Translations under genes and position numbers: made by a program | The notes under the pieces: model-generated | Databases searched by the model: none | Seen by the model: the letters and a program-made list of their open reading frames with translations, nothing else | What the model was told of the DNA's origin: nothing | In this document: positions 55,493 through 64,000 of the stretch, in pieces | How the letters are laid out: the number at the start of each line of letters is the position of its first letter | How positions within the stretch are numbered: position 1 is the stretch's first letter | Assembly: GCA_028571685.1 (NCBI GenBank) | Contig: CM053140.1 | Span: 26,083,501-26,147,500 of the forward strand | DNA from: Heterohyrax brucei | Taxonomy: Eukaryota; Chordata; Mammalia; Hyracoidea; Procaviidae | Reading direction: 5' to 3' | DNA length: 64,000 nucleotides

Positions 55493-56344
55493 ATTTGGGC
55501 ACACTTGGACAATGACAACAGCCAGAAGTTCCTGTCTCACTACACACATTTCCCGTCCTACAAAAGCCGAGGACAAGGAAGGGGAATCTGACTAAGAGCA
55601 CTTCCTCTTACCACATCGCTTCCTCCAGGAGTCACACCTGCACACCCACCTCCCTGGCAGATCCTGTGACAGCGATGAAGACAGTGTGCTGAAAGGCACC
55701 AGGCCCTATGATGGAGCCCCAGGACCCAGCCCCTGTGCCAAGGCCATGAGCACACCGAGGTCCCCTGTAGCATTGCAGTGGCTCAAGAGAGGAAGTAGCC
55801 TCTGCATGCTGGAGGTGGGCATGGCACTGCCTCCTACCCATGTTGGACTGAAGTGAGCCCAGGGCCACGGGCAGCTGTAAAGAGAAGACGCTATGGCAGC
55901 ATTTGCTGGAATGCTTGAAGTGGTATGTGGAGGCTCTAAGAGTCACCTTCTGCCCCTGCGGGGTCTGAACTGCTCATAAGGCCCAGCACGGCTCTCAATT
56001 CTGCTCTTCAGTGCTGGGCATTTCATGGAACACCAAGAGGGCTACCGTGAAAAATTCCTATGGCCTTGTGCTATGTTCTCCAGACCAGAAGTAATTTCAA
56101 AGTGGGGTACCATCAATGGGGACAACTACAAAAGCTTTAGTTGTGAAAGGCTTTGAAGACCAAAGCTGATGCAAGCATACAGCTTTAAGCTCAGAGGAAG
56201 CCAGCTGGGACGAAGCGGCTCTGCAGCGCCCTTTGAGGACCAGCACGCCAGGGATGCCCCGTCCTACAGGGTTGAAGACGCTTTGCTGCCACCCCAGCAG
56301 GGGCTTCTCCTCAGTCCTCAGCACCAGGCTGTCTCCTCCTCCTC
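55493..56344. other. Intron 1 stretch, nothing recognised
   Basis: About 0.85 kb upstream of exon 2 on the gene strand. No coding exon or promoter signal (such as a CpG island) recognised. Confidence 0.45.
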
Positions 56345-57215
56345 AAAGGCTGATGCTGTTGTCAGCTGCCACCAAGTTAGCTGTGACACACGGTGACCCC
56401 AGCACAAGGGAACCCAGTGGTGCTGGCCCTGTGTCATCTTCATGAACGCTGGTGTTTGGGGCCCACTGCTGTGACTACAGTGTCGACCCCTCTCACCAAG
56501 GGTGTCTCTCATTTTTGCTGACCCTCTACCAGAGGTGATGTCCTTTTCTCCTGACTGGTCCCTCCTGAAGACATGCCCACAGTAAATGAGTCGAAGTCTC
56601 TCCACCCTCGCTTCTAAGGAACATTCTGGTTGAATGTCATCTAAGACTGCCGTATTCATTCTCCTGGCAGTCCATGGTATCCTCTATATTCTTTGCCTAA
56701 CACTACAATTTTTTTTTATTAGGATTGAATGAAAATGTACATTCCCATATAAATTCGCATGCTCACCTATAAGCAGCTCCCACTGCTCTTCCTGCCAGGT
56801 GACAGCACACCCTTCCTCTCTGTTCCACACATGTCCTATCCTCCCAACAGTCTCCTACCCGCTCCTCTCCACTCACTTCCCTTCCTCTAGCAAGAGGTCA
56901 GCAGGATGATATCCTATAGATGCACAGAACCATAAAGTTCCCACAAGATACGGTCACTTTGTGTCACCAAGTCCAATCCACTGCTGTCTGAAGAGTTGAC
57001 CTTTATTATGATTTATGGACAGAGGCAGCATCAGGGCCAGAAGCCATGATCCCAGGGAAACCCTGAAGCCCCTGGACCATCAACTGCGGTAACACCACAA
57101 TTTTAATGCATCAATTCTTCTTTGGTTCTCCTTTGTCACTGTCTAGCTTTCACAGGCACTGGAGACAACTGAGAAGACCACGGCTAAGGCACGCAGGAAC
57201 CAGGATGATCCATCC
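56345..57215 (-). mobile_element. RTE fragment split by an L1 tail
   Basis: Reverse-orientation RTE 3' coding region in two pieces, 56345-56712 and 57090-57215. On the reverse strand it gives traces such as LIYCGHVFRRDQSGEKDI, equivalent to the [16 protein letters not shown] region near 26365. A reverse L1 tail interrupts it. Confidence 0.8.
56713..57089 (-). mobile_element. 5'-truncated L1 (3' UTR), reverse orientation
   Basis: Reverse complement of the L1 3' UTR at 25660-26010: it starts with a T-run, then TGAATGAAAATGTACATTCCC, GGTGACAGCACACCC, and ends near CCCTGGACCATCAACTG. Flanked by TAACAC(T/C)ACAATTTT (56698-56712 and 57090-57104). The only L1 clearly in the EPS15L1 sense direction. 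Confidence 0.9.
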
Positions 57216-57387
57216 CCTCTCCATCCTCTCACTCAGCAGGAACTACAAGTTCTCATGCAAAACTAGCCTTGCCTTGTTTCAAAAGGACATGTTTGTAGAG
57301 CATATCTATTATTCTCCTAAAACTTGTATACATGTATCCAGAATTCCTAGCTCAAACAAAGGGTGGGTCACATGTTCTGAGTGCCTA

Positions 57388-57595
57388 GTGCCCAGGGAGT
57401 ATAAGCAGTTTGCTCTTGATTGCTAACCCCAAGGTCGGCAGTCTGAACCCTACCACCAACGCCATGACACAAAGGCCGGGCGATCCACTTCCGTAACGAC
57501 AGTCAAGAAAACCCTACGGAGCAGTTCTACTCTCTAGCACACAGGGCTGCCAAGAGTCAGAATCGACACAACAGCAATGAGTTGGCTTGTTTGTA
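57388..57595 (+). repeat. AfroSINE copy
   Basis: TGCCCAGGGAGTATAAGCAG, AAGGTCGGCAGTCTGAACCC (B box), CGATCCACTTCCGTAACGAC, GAGCAGTTCTACTCTCTAGC, CAACAGCAATGAGTTGG. Confidence 0.85.
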
Positions 57596-57744
57596 TTTTG
57601 CTTTGTTTTTTAGTGTTTTATATCCAAGAACTTATTTAACCTCCACAGTGCTACAGGGCAGGGGACAACTATTATCCCCAACTTGTAGGTTGAAAAACGG
57701 AGGCCACCATACCTAAGCTTATACAGCCAGCAAGGCATGAGTCC
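57596..57744. repeat. Possible old repeat fragment
   Basis: AACTTATTTAACCTCCACAG and ATTATCCCCAACTTGTAGG resemble the core of an ancient MIR SINE. Short and diverged. Confidence 0.5.
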
Positions 57745-57928
57745 TGAGGAATATGCAGGCTGGTCCCATGTGTGACAGGGTGAACTGCCCAATAGTGTTT
57801 CCTAGGCAGCAATCTCTACAGGAGGAGGTCACTAGGCCTTTCATCCGTGGTTCCACGGATGAGTTCAAATCACAGACCTTTAGGTTAGGAGTCAAGTGCA
57901 AATTGCTGGAGCCCCAGAGCTGTATCCT
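57745..57928 (-). repeat. AfroSINE copy
   Basis: GTGAACTGCCCAATAGTGTTTCC, GGAGGTCACTAGGCCTTTC, TCACAGACCTTTAGGTTAGG, AAATTGCTGGAGCCCC. Tail part diverged. Confidence 0.75.
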
Positions 57929-58499
57929 CCCGACTATACCTCCCACAGGGATGGCCACAGAGGCACAAACCCTGGAAGAGGTACAGTAGTGGTCACATGA
58001 TAGTGCATCTCATTACACAGAAAAGGCCAGGGACCAACAGTTGGCTCAAGGACACAAACCTCCTGGGAAATCATTATGCTTGCCACTTCTCAGGAAAACT
58101 GATACTACTCCACAGCAGCTATGTTTGTGCATGCTGCTGCCAAGTTCTGCAGGAAGTTCATCACTTAACATCAAGAGACATACAGGCTGAGCTCCCACTT
58201 GGAAATAGAGATAAGGATGTGGACACGCAGCCTGGGAACACTCTCCCAATCATCCTGGCATTCCGACATTCCACAGGGCATTTCCCTAGGTGCTAACGCA
58301 GCCCACACCTGGGTGAGGGCCCAGCTCTCTGGGCAAGTGGCTTGCCATCACAGGTGAGGACACCGGGCTCAGTCACATGGGAGCTCAAAGCAGAACCAGG
58401 TAGGGACTCTGCCATGCTCGGTGGTGTTGGGGGAAGACTGAGATGTTTAGAACCTCCAGAAAGAGACAGCTTCTCACAGTGTCCAAATTCTCAAATCAT
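57929..58499. other. Intron stretch with possible MIR traces
   Basis: Contains AAGTGGCTTGCCATCACAGG and GAGCTCAAAGCAGAACCAGG (58330-58400), suggestive of a MIR element. Otherwise nothing recognised. Confidence 0.35.
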
Positions 58500-58690
58500 C
58501 CTGGGTTACCCAAATGGTTAAGCACTTGGCTATTAGTCAAAAGGCTGGAGGTTCAAATCCACCCAGACGTACCCTGAAAGACAGGCCTGATGATCTGCTT
58601 CCACGCGGTAGCAGCCTTGAAAACACCACAGAGTAGCTCCACTCTGCACATGCAGGGTCACTGTGAAGCAGAAGTCACTTAACAGCAACC
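58500..58690 (+). repeat. AfroSINE copy
   Basis: CCTGGGTTACCCAAATGGTTAAG head, AAAGGCTGGAGGTTCAAATCC (B box), CTGATGATCTGCTTCCACG, ACTTAACAGCAACCAACAAC tail. Confidence 0.88.
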
Positions 58691-59129
58691 AACAACATCT
58701 CTAAACCACAGAGGCACCAGGAAGGCAGACGGCTCCTGGTCATGAATCACCAGTGAAAAGACACACAACACAGCCCAGCAGGGGAATGAGCACAGGGGAT
58801 AAGGAAGGCAGTGGGAGAAGAAACACAAGACAGTTAAGCACATACGCATGCAGAGTGACACCAAAATGTGTGACCTCACAATGAAATCAAGTATTACAAA
58901 GGAGACTAAGATGCCAGTTTTCATCAGACTGGCAAAGCCACAGAGGGGTGCTGGGCGGGACTAGCAAACGGTCCCTGCCTGTGGGGACTTACAGCCTTGG
59001 CCTCTCTGGAGGAAAAGCTGGCAGTATGTGCTAAAACACACACCCTGAAACAGGCTGGACGTGGTTTCTATGAAAAGCCCAAGTAGACGTTTCGTAGACA
59101 CAGGCAACTGAAAGAAAAAACCCAAACCT
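58691..59129. other. Intron stretch, nothing recognised
   Basis: No exon or repeat named. The right part may belong to the following old L1. Confidence 0.35.
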
Positions 59130-59320
59130 ACTGCCACGGAGCTACTTTTGACTTGTGGCGACCCCATGTGACAGAGCAGAACTGATGCGCAGGGTTTTGC
59201 CGGCTGTCATCTTTATGGAGGCAAATCACCAAATCCTTCTCCGCGGCCACTGGGCAGGTGCGAATCGCTGCGGCTGGGGTCAGCAGCCAACTGAAAACCG
59301 CCTGTATCACCCAGGCTTCT
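59130..59320 (-). repeat. AfroSINE copy
   Basis: CCCAAACCTACTGCCACGGAG, GGCGACCCCATGTGACAGAG, AGGCAAATCACCAAATCC, ATCGCTGCGGCTGGGGTC, CTGTATCACCCAGGCTTC. Confidence 0.8.
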
Positions 59321-59465
59321 CTATGTAGACAACATTACTCAAAAATGCACATGGAAAAGTAAAGGGGCTAGAATAGCTCAAGCACTCTGAAAATGAAAAG
59401 TAGTTCAGGAGAACTCAGTCTACGTGATTTCAAGACTTAGGCTATGCTACAGTAATCAGGGAGGT

Positions 59466-59795
59466 AGCCGTGTTGGTTTAGTGGCAGAATTCCTGTCTTT
59501 CACGCAGGAGTCCCACGTTCAATTCCTGGCCAACACACATCACATGCAGCCACTTCTCATCTGTCAGTGGAGGCTTGACCGTGGCCAGGACGCTGAACAC
59601 ATTCCAGCTGAGCTTCCAGACAAACATGGACTAGGAAAAAAGGCCTGGTGATCAGCTTCTGAAAATCAGCCAGCCAAAACCCTGTGGATGATAATGGTTC
59701 ACTCCGCAACCAGTCACAGGGATGACATGGGCTGGGGTGGTGTTGCATTCTGCTATGCTTGAGTGGGGCTGCCTGGATGACAGCTAACAGCACAG
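59466..59795 (+). repeat. tRNA-Gly-headed SINE
   Basis: Head GTGTTGGTTTAGTGGCAGAATTCC-type, B box ACGTTCAATTCCTGGCC, body GGACTAGGAAAAAAGGCCTGG, RTE-like end GGTGTTGCATTCTGCTATGC and GATGACAGCTAACAG. It lies inside the L1: flanking L1 text continues on both sides (ACAGTAATCAGG and AATCAAGACTGC). Confidence 0.82.
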
Positions 59796-60394
59796 GAATC
59801 AAGACTGCGTGGTATTAGCAGAGGGAGAGACACCAATTAACGGGCCAGAATACAGAACCAGGAAGTAGACCCACACAACACGCCAAACTGATCTCTGACA
59901 AGGTGCAGAAGCAATTCAGTGGGGAAGGAGTGCCTTGCCCACAAATTCACAGAAAAAGCACATTCACAGAAAAAGCAGCTCAAATCTAGCGATCACAGCT
60001 TACACAAAAATCAGCTCAGAGCGGGTCATGGACTTAAATGCAAATGTAAAAGTATAAAACTTTCAGGAAACAATTCAGGATCTCAGGCCAGGAAAAGCGT
60101 TTTTAAACTTGACTCCAAAAGTACGATCCATAAATGGGAACGATGACTTGGATTTTATCAATGCTGATCTGAGATTAAAGTAAAAAGACAAGCTACAGGC
60201 TGGCAGAAAGTATCTGCAAACCACATATCTGGCAAAGGACTAGTATCTGGAACATACAGAACTCTCAAAACTCAACAATGAAAAAAACAAACAATACAAC
60301 TAGAACAGCAACAGAAGTGAAGAGATGTTTCACTGAAAAAGATATATAGACAGCAAATGAGCACATGAAAAGATGTTCAGTATCGTTAGCCATT

Positions 60395-60455
60395 AAAAAA
60401 ATAAAAACCAAACCCGTTGCCATCGAGTCAATTCTGACTCACAGTGACCCCTATA
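60395..60455 (-). repeat. AfroSINE tail fragment
   Basis: AATAAAAACCAAACCCGTTGCC, then TCAATTCTGACTCACAGTGACC; the rest is absent. Confidence 0.85.
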
Positions 60456-60496
60456 GAGGATTGCAAATTAAAAGCACAATGAAATATCACTGCAAA

Positions 60497-60520
60497 TATA
60501 TATATATATTTTTTTTTTAA
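60497..60520. repeat. (TA)n and T-run
   Basis: ATATATATATATATTT followed by a T-run, A/T only. Confidence 0.8.
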
Positions 60521-60663
60521 AGATAATTATTACCAAATGTTGGTGAGGATGTGCCCAAACTGGATCACTCATGGTACTGCTGGTGGGAAAGTAAAACGGC
60601 ACAACCCTTTGGAAAACATCTTGGCAATTTCTTTAAAAACTGTGCATGCAACCACCATAACAC

Positions 60664-60820
60664 TAAAATCCACTGCTGTCGAGTCGATTCTGACTCATAG
60701 CAACCCTACAGAATGGAGTAGAACTGCTCCACAGGGTTCCCAAGGAGTGCCTGGCGGAAGTGAGCTGCCAAGTTTTGGTTAGTAGCTATAGCACTTAACC
60801 ACTACACCACCGGGGTTTGT
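60664..60820 (-). repeat. AfroSINE copy
   Basis: CACTGCTGTCGAGTCGATTC, AGCAACCCTACAGAATGGAG, AACCACTACACCACCGGGG. Well preserved and within the L1 at 59321-61185. Confidence 0.92.
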
Positions 60821-61189
60821 GTAACTACCATACAACCCAGCAGCTGCACTCTTTAGCATCTGCCCCAGAGAAACGCAGGCTTATGTTTGCACAAAAACCT
60901 GTCCATGGATGTTCACAGAGGCTTTACTGCTAATGGCCGCAAACACAAAACAGCCAGGTGTCCTTGAAAAGGTAAAAGGTTAAAACAAACCGCTGTCCAT
61001 CCACAGGGTGGAATACTGCTCAGCAGTAAAAAGGAATGAGCTATCATACGTGCAACCTGAGGGACTCTGCAGGGAATTATGAGTGAAAAAAGCAAAGCCC
61101 AAAAGGCTTGGATTCCATTTATGTAACAATCTTAAAATGATCAAGTAGAGAAATGAGGATTAGTGGACACCAGGTTTTAAGAAAACAGT

Positions 61190-61390
61190 CCCTTGCTGTT
61201 ACAAGCAGTTAAACACTCAACTACCAGCCAAAAGGTGGGTGATTCATACTCACCAAGCAGGACTACAGAAGAAAGGCCTGGCAATCTGCTTCAGTAAAGA
61301 TTATAATGAAAAAAAAACCCTATGGTGTTTTCTGTAACATCTGGAGTCATCATGTCGAAAGGAATCAGTTGACAGCAACTTACAACAGCA
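61190..61390 (+). repeat. AfroSINE copy
   Basis: AGTCCCTTGCTGTTACAAGC, CAAAAGGTGGGTGATTC (B box), GAAAGGCCTGGCAATCTGC, GTTGACAGCAACTTACAAC tail. Confidence 0.75.
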
Positions 61391-61515
61391 AGGGTGAAGG
61401 ATGGAGGGGGACGGAGGGAAGCAGACTATGAAGGGGCGACAAGAGGGACCCCTGACAGGATAGAATGTTCTGCATTCTGACTGTACCAATGTCAGTATCC
61501 TGGCTGTGAGATTAA

Positions 61516-61682
61516 GTATGCTGTTGCTGACTGCAGTCCTTTCTGACCCACGGTGCCCCCACGTTAGAATCTTGTTTGAAGACTGCCAGGCTTTTATTCT
61601 GCAGTGCCACTGGCGGGTGCCAATCACCAATCTTTACATTACCAGTTGAGTGCAAACAGCCTGTACTACCCGGGGACCTTCA
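61516..61682 (-). repeat. AfroSINE copy
   Basis: TATGCTGTTGCTGACTGCAG, TTCTGACCCACGGTGCCCC, GAAGACTGCCAGGCTTTTATTC, CCAATCACCAATCTTTAC, TACTACCCGGGGACC. Confidence 0.8.
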
Positions 61683-61689
61683 TATTGAC

Positions 61690-62400
61690 TGTTGGCTGTT
61701 AGGTGCTATCAAAGCACTTCTGAATCACAGTGACCCTAAGTGTAACAGACGGAAACAACGACACACCCTGTGCCACCCTCACAATCGTCGTTACACCATG
61801 TCAACACATCTCATTGAGGGGCTTCCTCTTTTTCACTGATCCTCTACTTACCAAGCATGATGTCCTTCTCCAGGGACTGGTCCCTCCTGATAACATGTCC
61901 AAAGTACTTGAGATGAAGTCTCACATCCTTGCCTCTAAGAAACACGCTGGCTGTACTTCTTCCAAGACAGATTTGTTTGTTCTTTTGGCACTCTGGTGGC
62001 GTAAAGTGCTATAGCTGCTAACCAAAGGGTCTGCAGTTCAAATCCACCAGGTGCTCCCTGAAAACTGCATGGGGCAGTTCTACTCTGTCCAATAGGGTTA
62101 CTACAAATTGGAATCGACTCCACAACAATGGGTTTGGTTTTTGGGCTTTTTGGCAGTCTATGGTATATCCAACATTCTTCACCAACACTGTAATTCACAG
62201 GCATCAATTCTTTTTCAGCCTTCTTTACTCACTGTCCAGCTTTCACATACACGTGAGATGCCTGAAAATACCATGGCTTGGGTCAGGGGCACCTTAGTTC
62301 TCAAAGTGACATCTCTGGTTTTTAACACTTTAAAGAGGTCTGTTGCAGCAGATCTGCCCAATGCAATTGCGACACACTGACTACAGTGATGCAAAATGTT
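61690..62400 (-). mobile_element. RTE 3' fragment split by an AfroSINE
   Basis: Reverse-orientation RTE 3' end in two pieces, 61690-61982 and 62146-62400. Reverse-strand translation near 62340-62230 shows DLFKVLKTRDVTLRTKVPL and TQAMVFSG, homologous to the region at 26090-26170. The AfroSINE at 61983-62145 interrupts it. Confidence 0.82.
61983..62145 (+). repeat. AfroSINE copy
   Basis: CTCTGGTGGCGTAAAGTGC head, AAAGGGTCTGCAGTTCAAATCC (B box), GGGGCAGTTCTACTCTGTCC, GACTCCACAACAATGGG tail. Flanked by CTTTTGGCA and CTTTTTGGCA, a likely target duplication. Confidence 0.92.
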
Positions 62401-62569
62401 ACCACCAGGAGAAATAGGAAGAAAAGGCATAAGGCAACCTCATGGCAATCTACAAATATCTCAACACAAAAAGTTTAGAAAAAGAGACTTAAGATACTAA
62501 CAGCCAAACACAAAGTGATTGTTTTGGACAAATAAGGAAACATGCACATGAACTGGGTACCGATAACAC

Positions 62570-62752
62570 TAACCCTCTGCTGACACATGGCAGTGCTATA
62601 AGAGAATATAATGGCCCCATAGAGTTTCCACGGCTGTAATCTTTACGGGAGCAGACTGCCACGTCTCCTCCAAGGAGCAGCTGGTGAGCTCCAACTGCTG
62701 ACCATTTGGTTAGCAGCTGAACACTTAACCACTGCACCACCAGGACTCCCTA
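62570..62752 (-). repeat. AfroSINE copy
   Basis: CTCTGCTGACACATGGCAG, ATAGAGTTTCCACGGCTG, GGAGCAGACTGCCACGTC, ACCATTTGGTTAGCAGCTG, CACTGCACCACCAGGACTCC. Confidence 0.88.
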
Positions 62753-62902
62753 GGTAATAATAAGGAATTATAACGGATCTTGTACGGTGCAATAATGATA
62801 CTGAGATAATATAAACAGTCTTCACTGTTAGAGGTGAATATTGAAACGATTTCCAGGATTTTTAAAAATCTTCAGAAAATAAGAACATCTACTGGGTAGG
62901 GG

Positions 62903-63068
62903 GAAACCCTAGTGGTGTAGCGGTTAAATGTTACAGCAACTAACCAGTAGGTCAGCAGTCAAATCCACCAGGCACCCCCCGGCAACTCTGTAGGGCAGTT
63001 CCACTCTGTGTATAGGGTCACTATGGGTTGTAATAGACTAGATGGCAGTGGGTTTGGTTTTGGTTTTT
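62903..63068 (+). repeat. AfroSINE copy
   Basis: GGAAACCCTAGTGGTGTAGC head, GTAGGTCAGCAGTCAAATCC, GGGCAGTTCCACTCTGTG, GATGGCAGTGGGTTTGGTTT tail. Confidence 0.92.
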
Positions 63069-63270
63069 ATTCAGTGGGGAAGCCAAAGGAAGCTGGGAAG
63101 GTGAAGAGAGTTTTGCAAAACGTTGACATCCATTGAAAATGGGTCATGTTATATTTATTTTTATCACAATTGAGAAAAGGCATTTTCAGACATACAAACA
63201 ATAAAAAACAAACACAAAGTTGAATACTAAAAGGATAACCTCTTTTATAAGAATCAGCACAAAGCTGGTT

Positions 63271-63960
63271 TGTATGAGGCTGAGGTTAAAGATGTCCCAA
63301 ATGTCCAACTGTCCAAACTGCTGGACCGCTCCGTCATCTCCACCACCAACTACTTGCCCTCCCCGCAGTACTCTTCCCCGTCTCTGGGTTTGGCAAGTCC
63401 CCGTAACATCTCACAGAACTCACAGTTAAGTGTTTTATTAGGGAAGCAATGGCATAATTCAGCATAGGGATGACAAACGACTTAAGACACAGTTCTTTAG
63501 CCAGGAGAGCTTCCTCCTGCCCTCTGCTGCTATGCCCTGGCTGGGCCTTGCTGCCACCAGGACTCACTCGGGAACTTCCAGGAAAGGGAGGTCAGCGAGT
63601 CCCACCGCAGCCCCTCAGGCGGGTCTCCTGGTTCCTGCCGTCTCATGCCACTACTGCTCTTGCTACCACTGTGCCATCTCCTGCTGTTTTCCGTATTGGA
63701 GCTCCTTCTCTCTCTCTCCATGTCTCCCTTTAAGCCCAGCAGGAGGGTAAAACTGACCAATTCCCTTTTTAGGGTTCCATACACCTTATTTGCATGGACC
63801 CACCATGAAAGGGTTCCACCCACCTTATATGCACTATTAGCAACACTGTCCAATCCCCTTGGAGGCCTGCAAACACCTTATTTGCATAGTCTAACCCACT
63901 CATTTTGTAGGAGTCACGTGACTGTGCATGATTATAATGGTCCTAGCAAAGTAATTCACT
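63271..63960 (-). mobile_element. Probable LTR of an endogenous retrovirus, edge unclear
   Basis: On the reverse strand: three direct repeats of a TGCAAATAAGGTGT-type motif with octamer-like ATGCAAAT boxes (reverse of 63783-63795, 63822-63833 and 63873-63884), one forming a TATA-like TGCATATAAGG, then a GC-rich leader region, and AATAAA at 63434-63439 about 390 bp downstream. This order fits U3-R. Starting at TGTATGAGG (63271) it would have a TG/CA edge on one side. The other edge is not identified and may be outside the window. No retroviral protein is seen. Confidence 0.5.
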
Positions 63961-64000
63961 GTAGTTACTACAAATGCTTTAGAAAGATTCAAGAATGAAT

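Larger units (their letters stand above)
59321..61185 (+). repeat. Old L1 ORF2 and 3' end, interrupted by SINEs
   Basis: TAGAATAGCTCAAGCACTCTG and CTACAGTAATCAGGGAGG (59370-59465), then after a SINE AACAGGAATCAAGACTGCGTGG, AACTGATCTCTGACAAGGTGC, ATCAGCTCAGAGCGGGTCATG, ATGTTGGTGAGGATGTGCCC, GGTGGAATACTGCTCAGCAG. A mammalian-wide L1M-type copy with no intact frame. Confidence 0.8.

Noticed and set aside
63220-63470. EPS15L1 exon 1 candidate or another gene's exon near the right edge
   Set aside because: No reverse-strand match to the expected first-exon residues (MAAPLIPLSQQ), and the region looks like an LTR.

Overview
The window is mammalian nuclear DNA: one multi-exon gene with phase-consistent GT-AG introns, in a background of LINE and SINE copies. 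The dominant short repeat is a tRNA-type SINE whose sense strand reads roughly GGAGCCCTGGTGGCGCAGTGG at its head and ends in a GTTGCCGTCGAGTCGATTC-type tail (read on the opposite strand). I recognise it as AfroSINE. With RTE (BovB-like) LINEs, L1s and tRNA-Gly-headed SINEs it points to an afrotherian, most likely an elephant. The taxon is inferred from repeats, not from a database match.

The only protein-coding gene I can support is EPS15L1 (EPS15R), on the minus strand. Eighteen consecutive coding exons, corresponding to human exons 2-19, lie between 54894 and 1827. They encode about 679 residues: EH1, EH2 and EH3 domains, the central coiled coil and the start of the DPF repeat region. The exon with the initiator Met lies beyond the right edge, and the last C-terminal exons lie beyond the left edge. 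All exon junctions keep frame and no internal stop occurs, so the gene looks functional. It encodes a clathrin-coated-pit adaptor.

The rest is intron. At 1-11.5 kb there are L1 tails, an 18-bp minisatellite next to exon 18, and SINEs. From 11.7 to 28.3 kb, a single 16.6-kb intron holds a nested transposon stack. An essentially full-length RTE was hit by a 961-bp solo LTR, then by a 5'-truncated L1, then by a near-complete L1. That L1 was itself hit by an ORF1-only L1. All four insertions can be delimited by target-site duplications visible in the sequence. From 28.5 to 40 kb there are older RTE and L1 copies, including a 3.4-kb L1 ORF2 remnant. From 40 to 55 kb there are dense EH-domain exons and many SINEs. 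From 55 to 64 kb there are SINEs, interrupted RTE copies and part of a probable LTR element at the right edge.

Nearly all L1 copies lie antisense to EPS15L1. No RNA gene, CRISPR array or prokaryotic feature was seen. Boundaries of old repeats are approximate, and family names were given by recognition without a library search.
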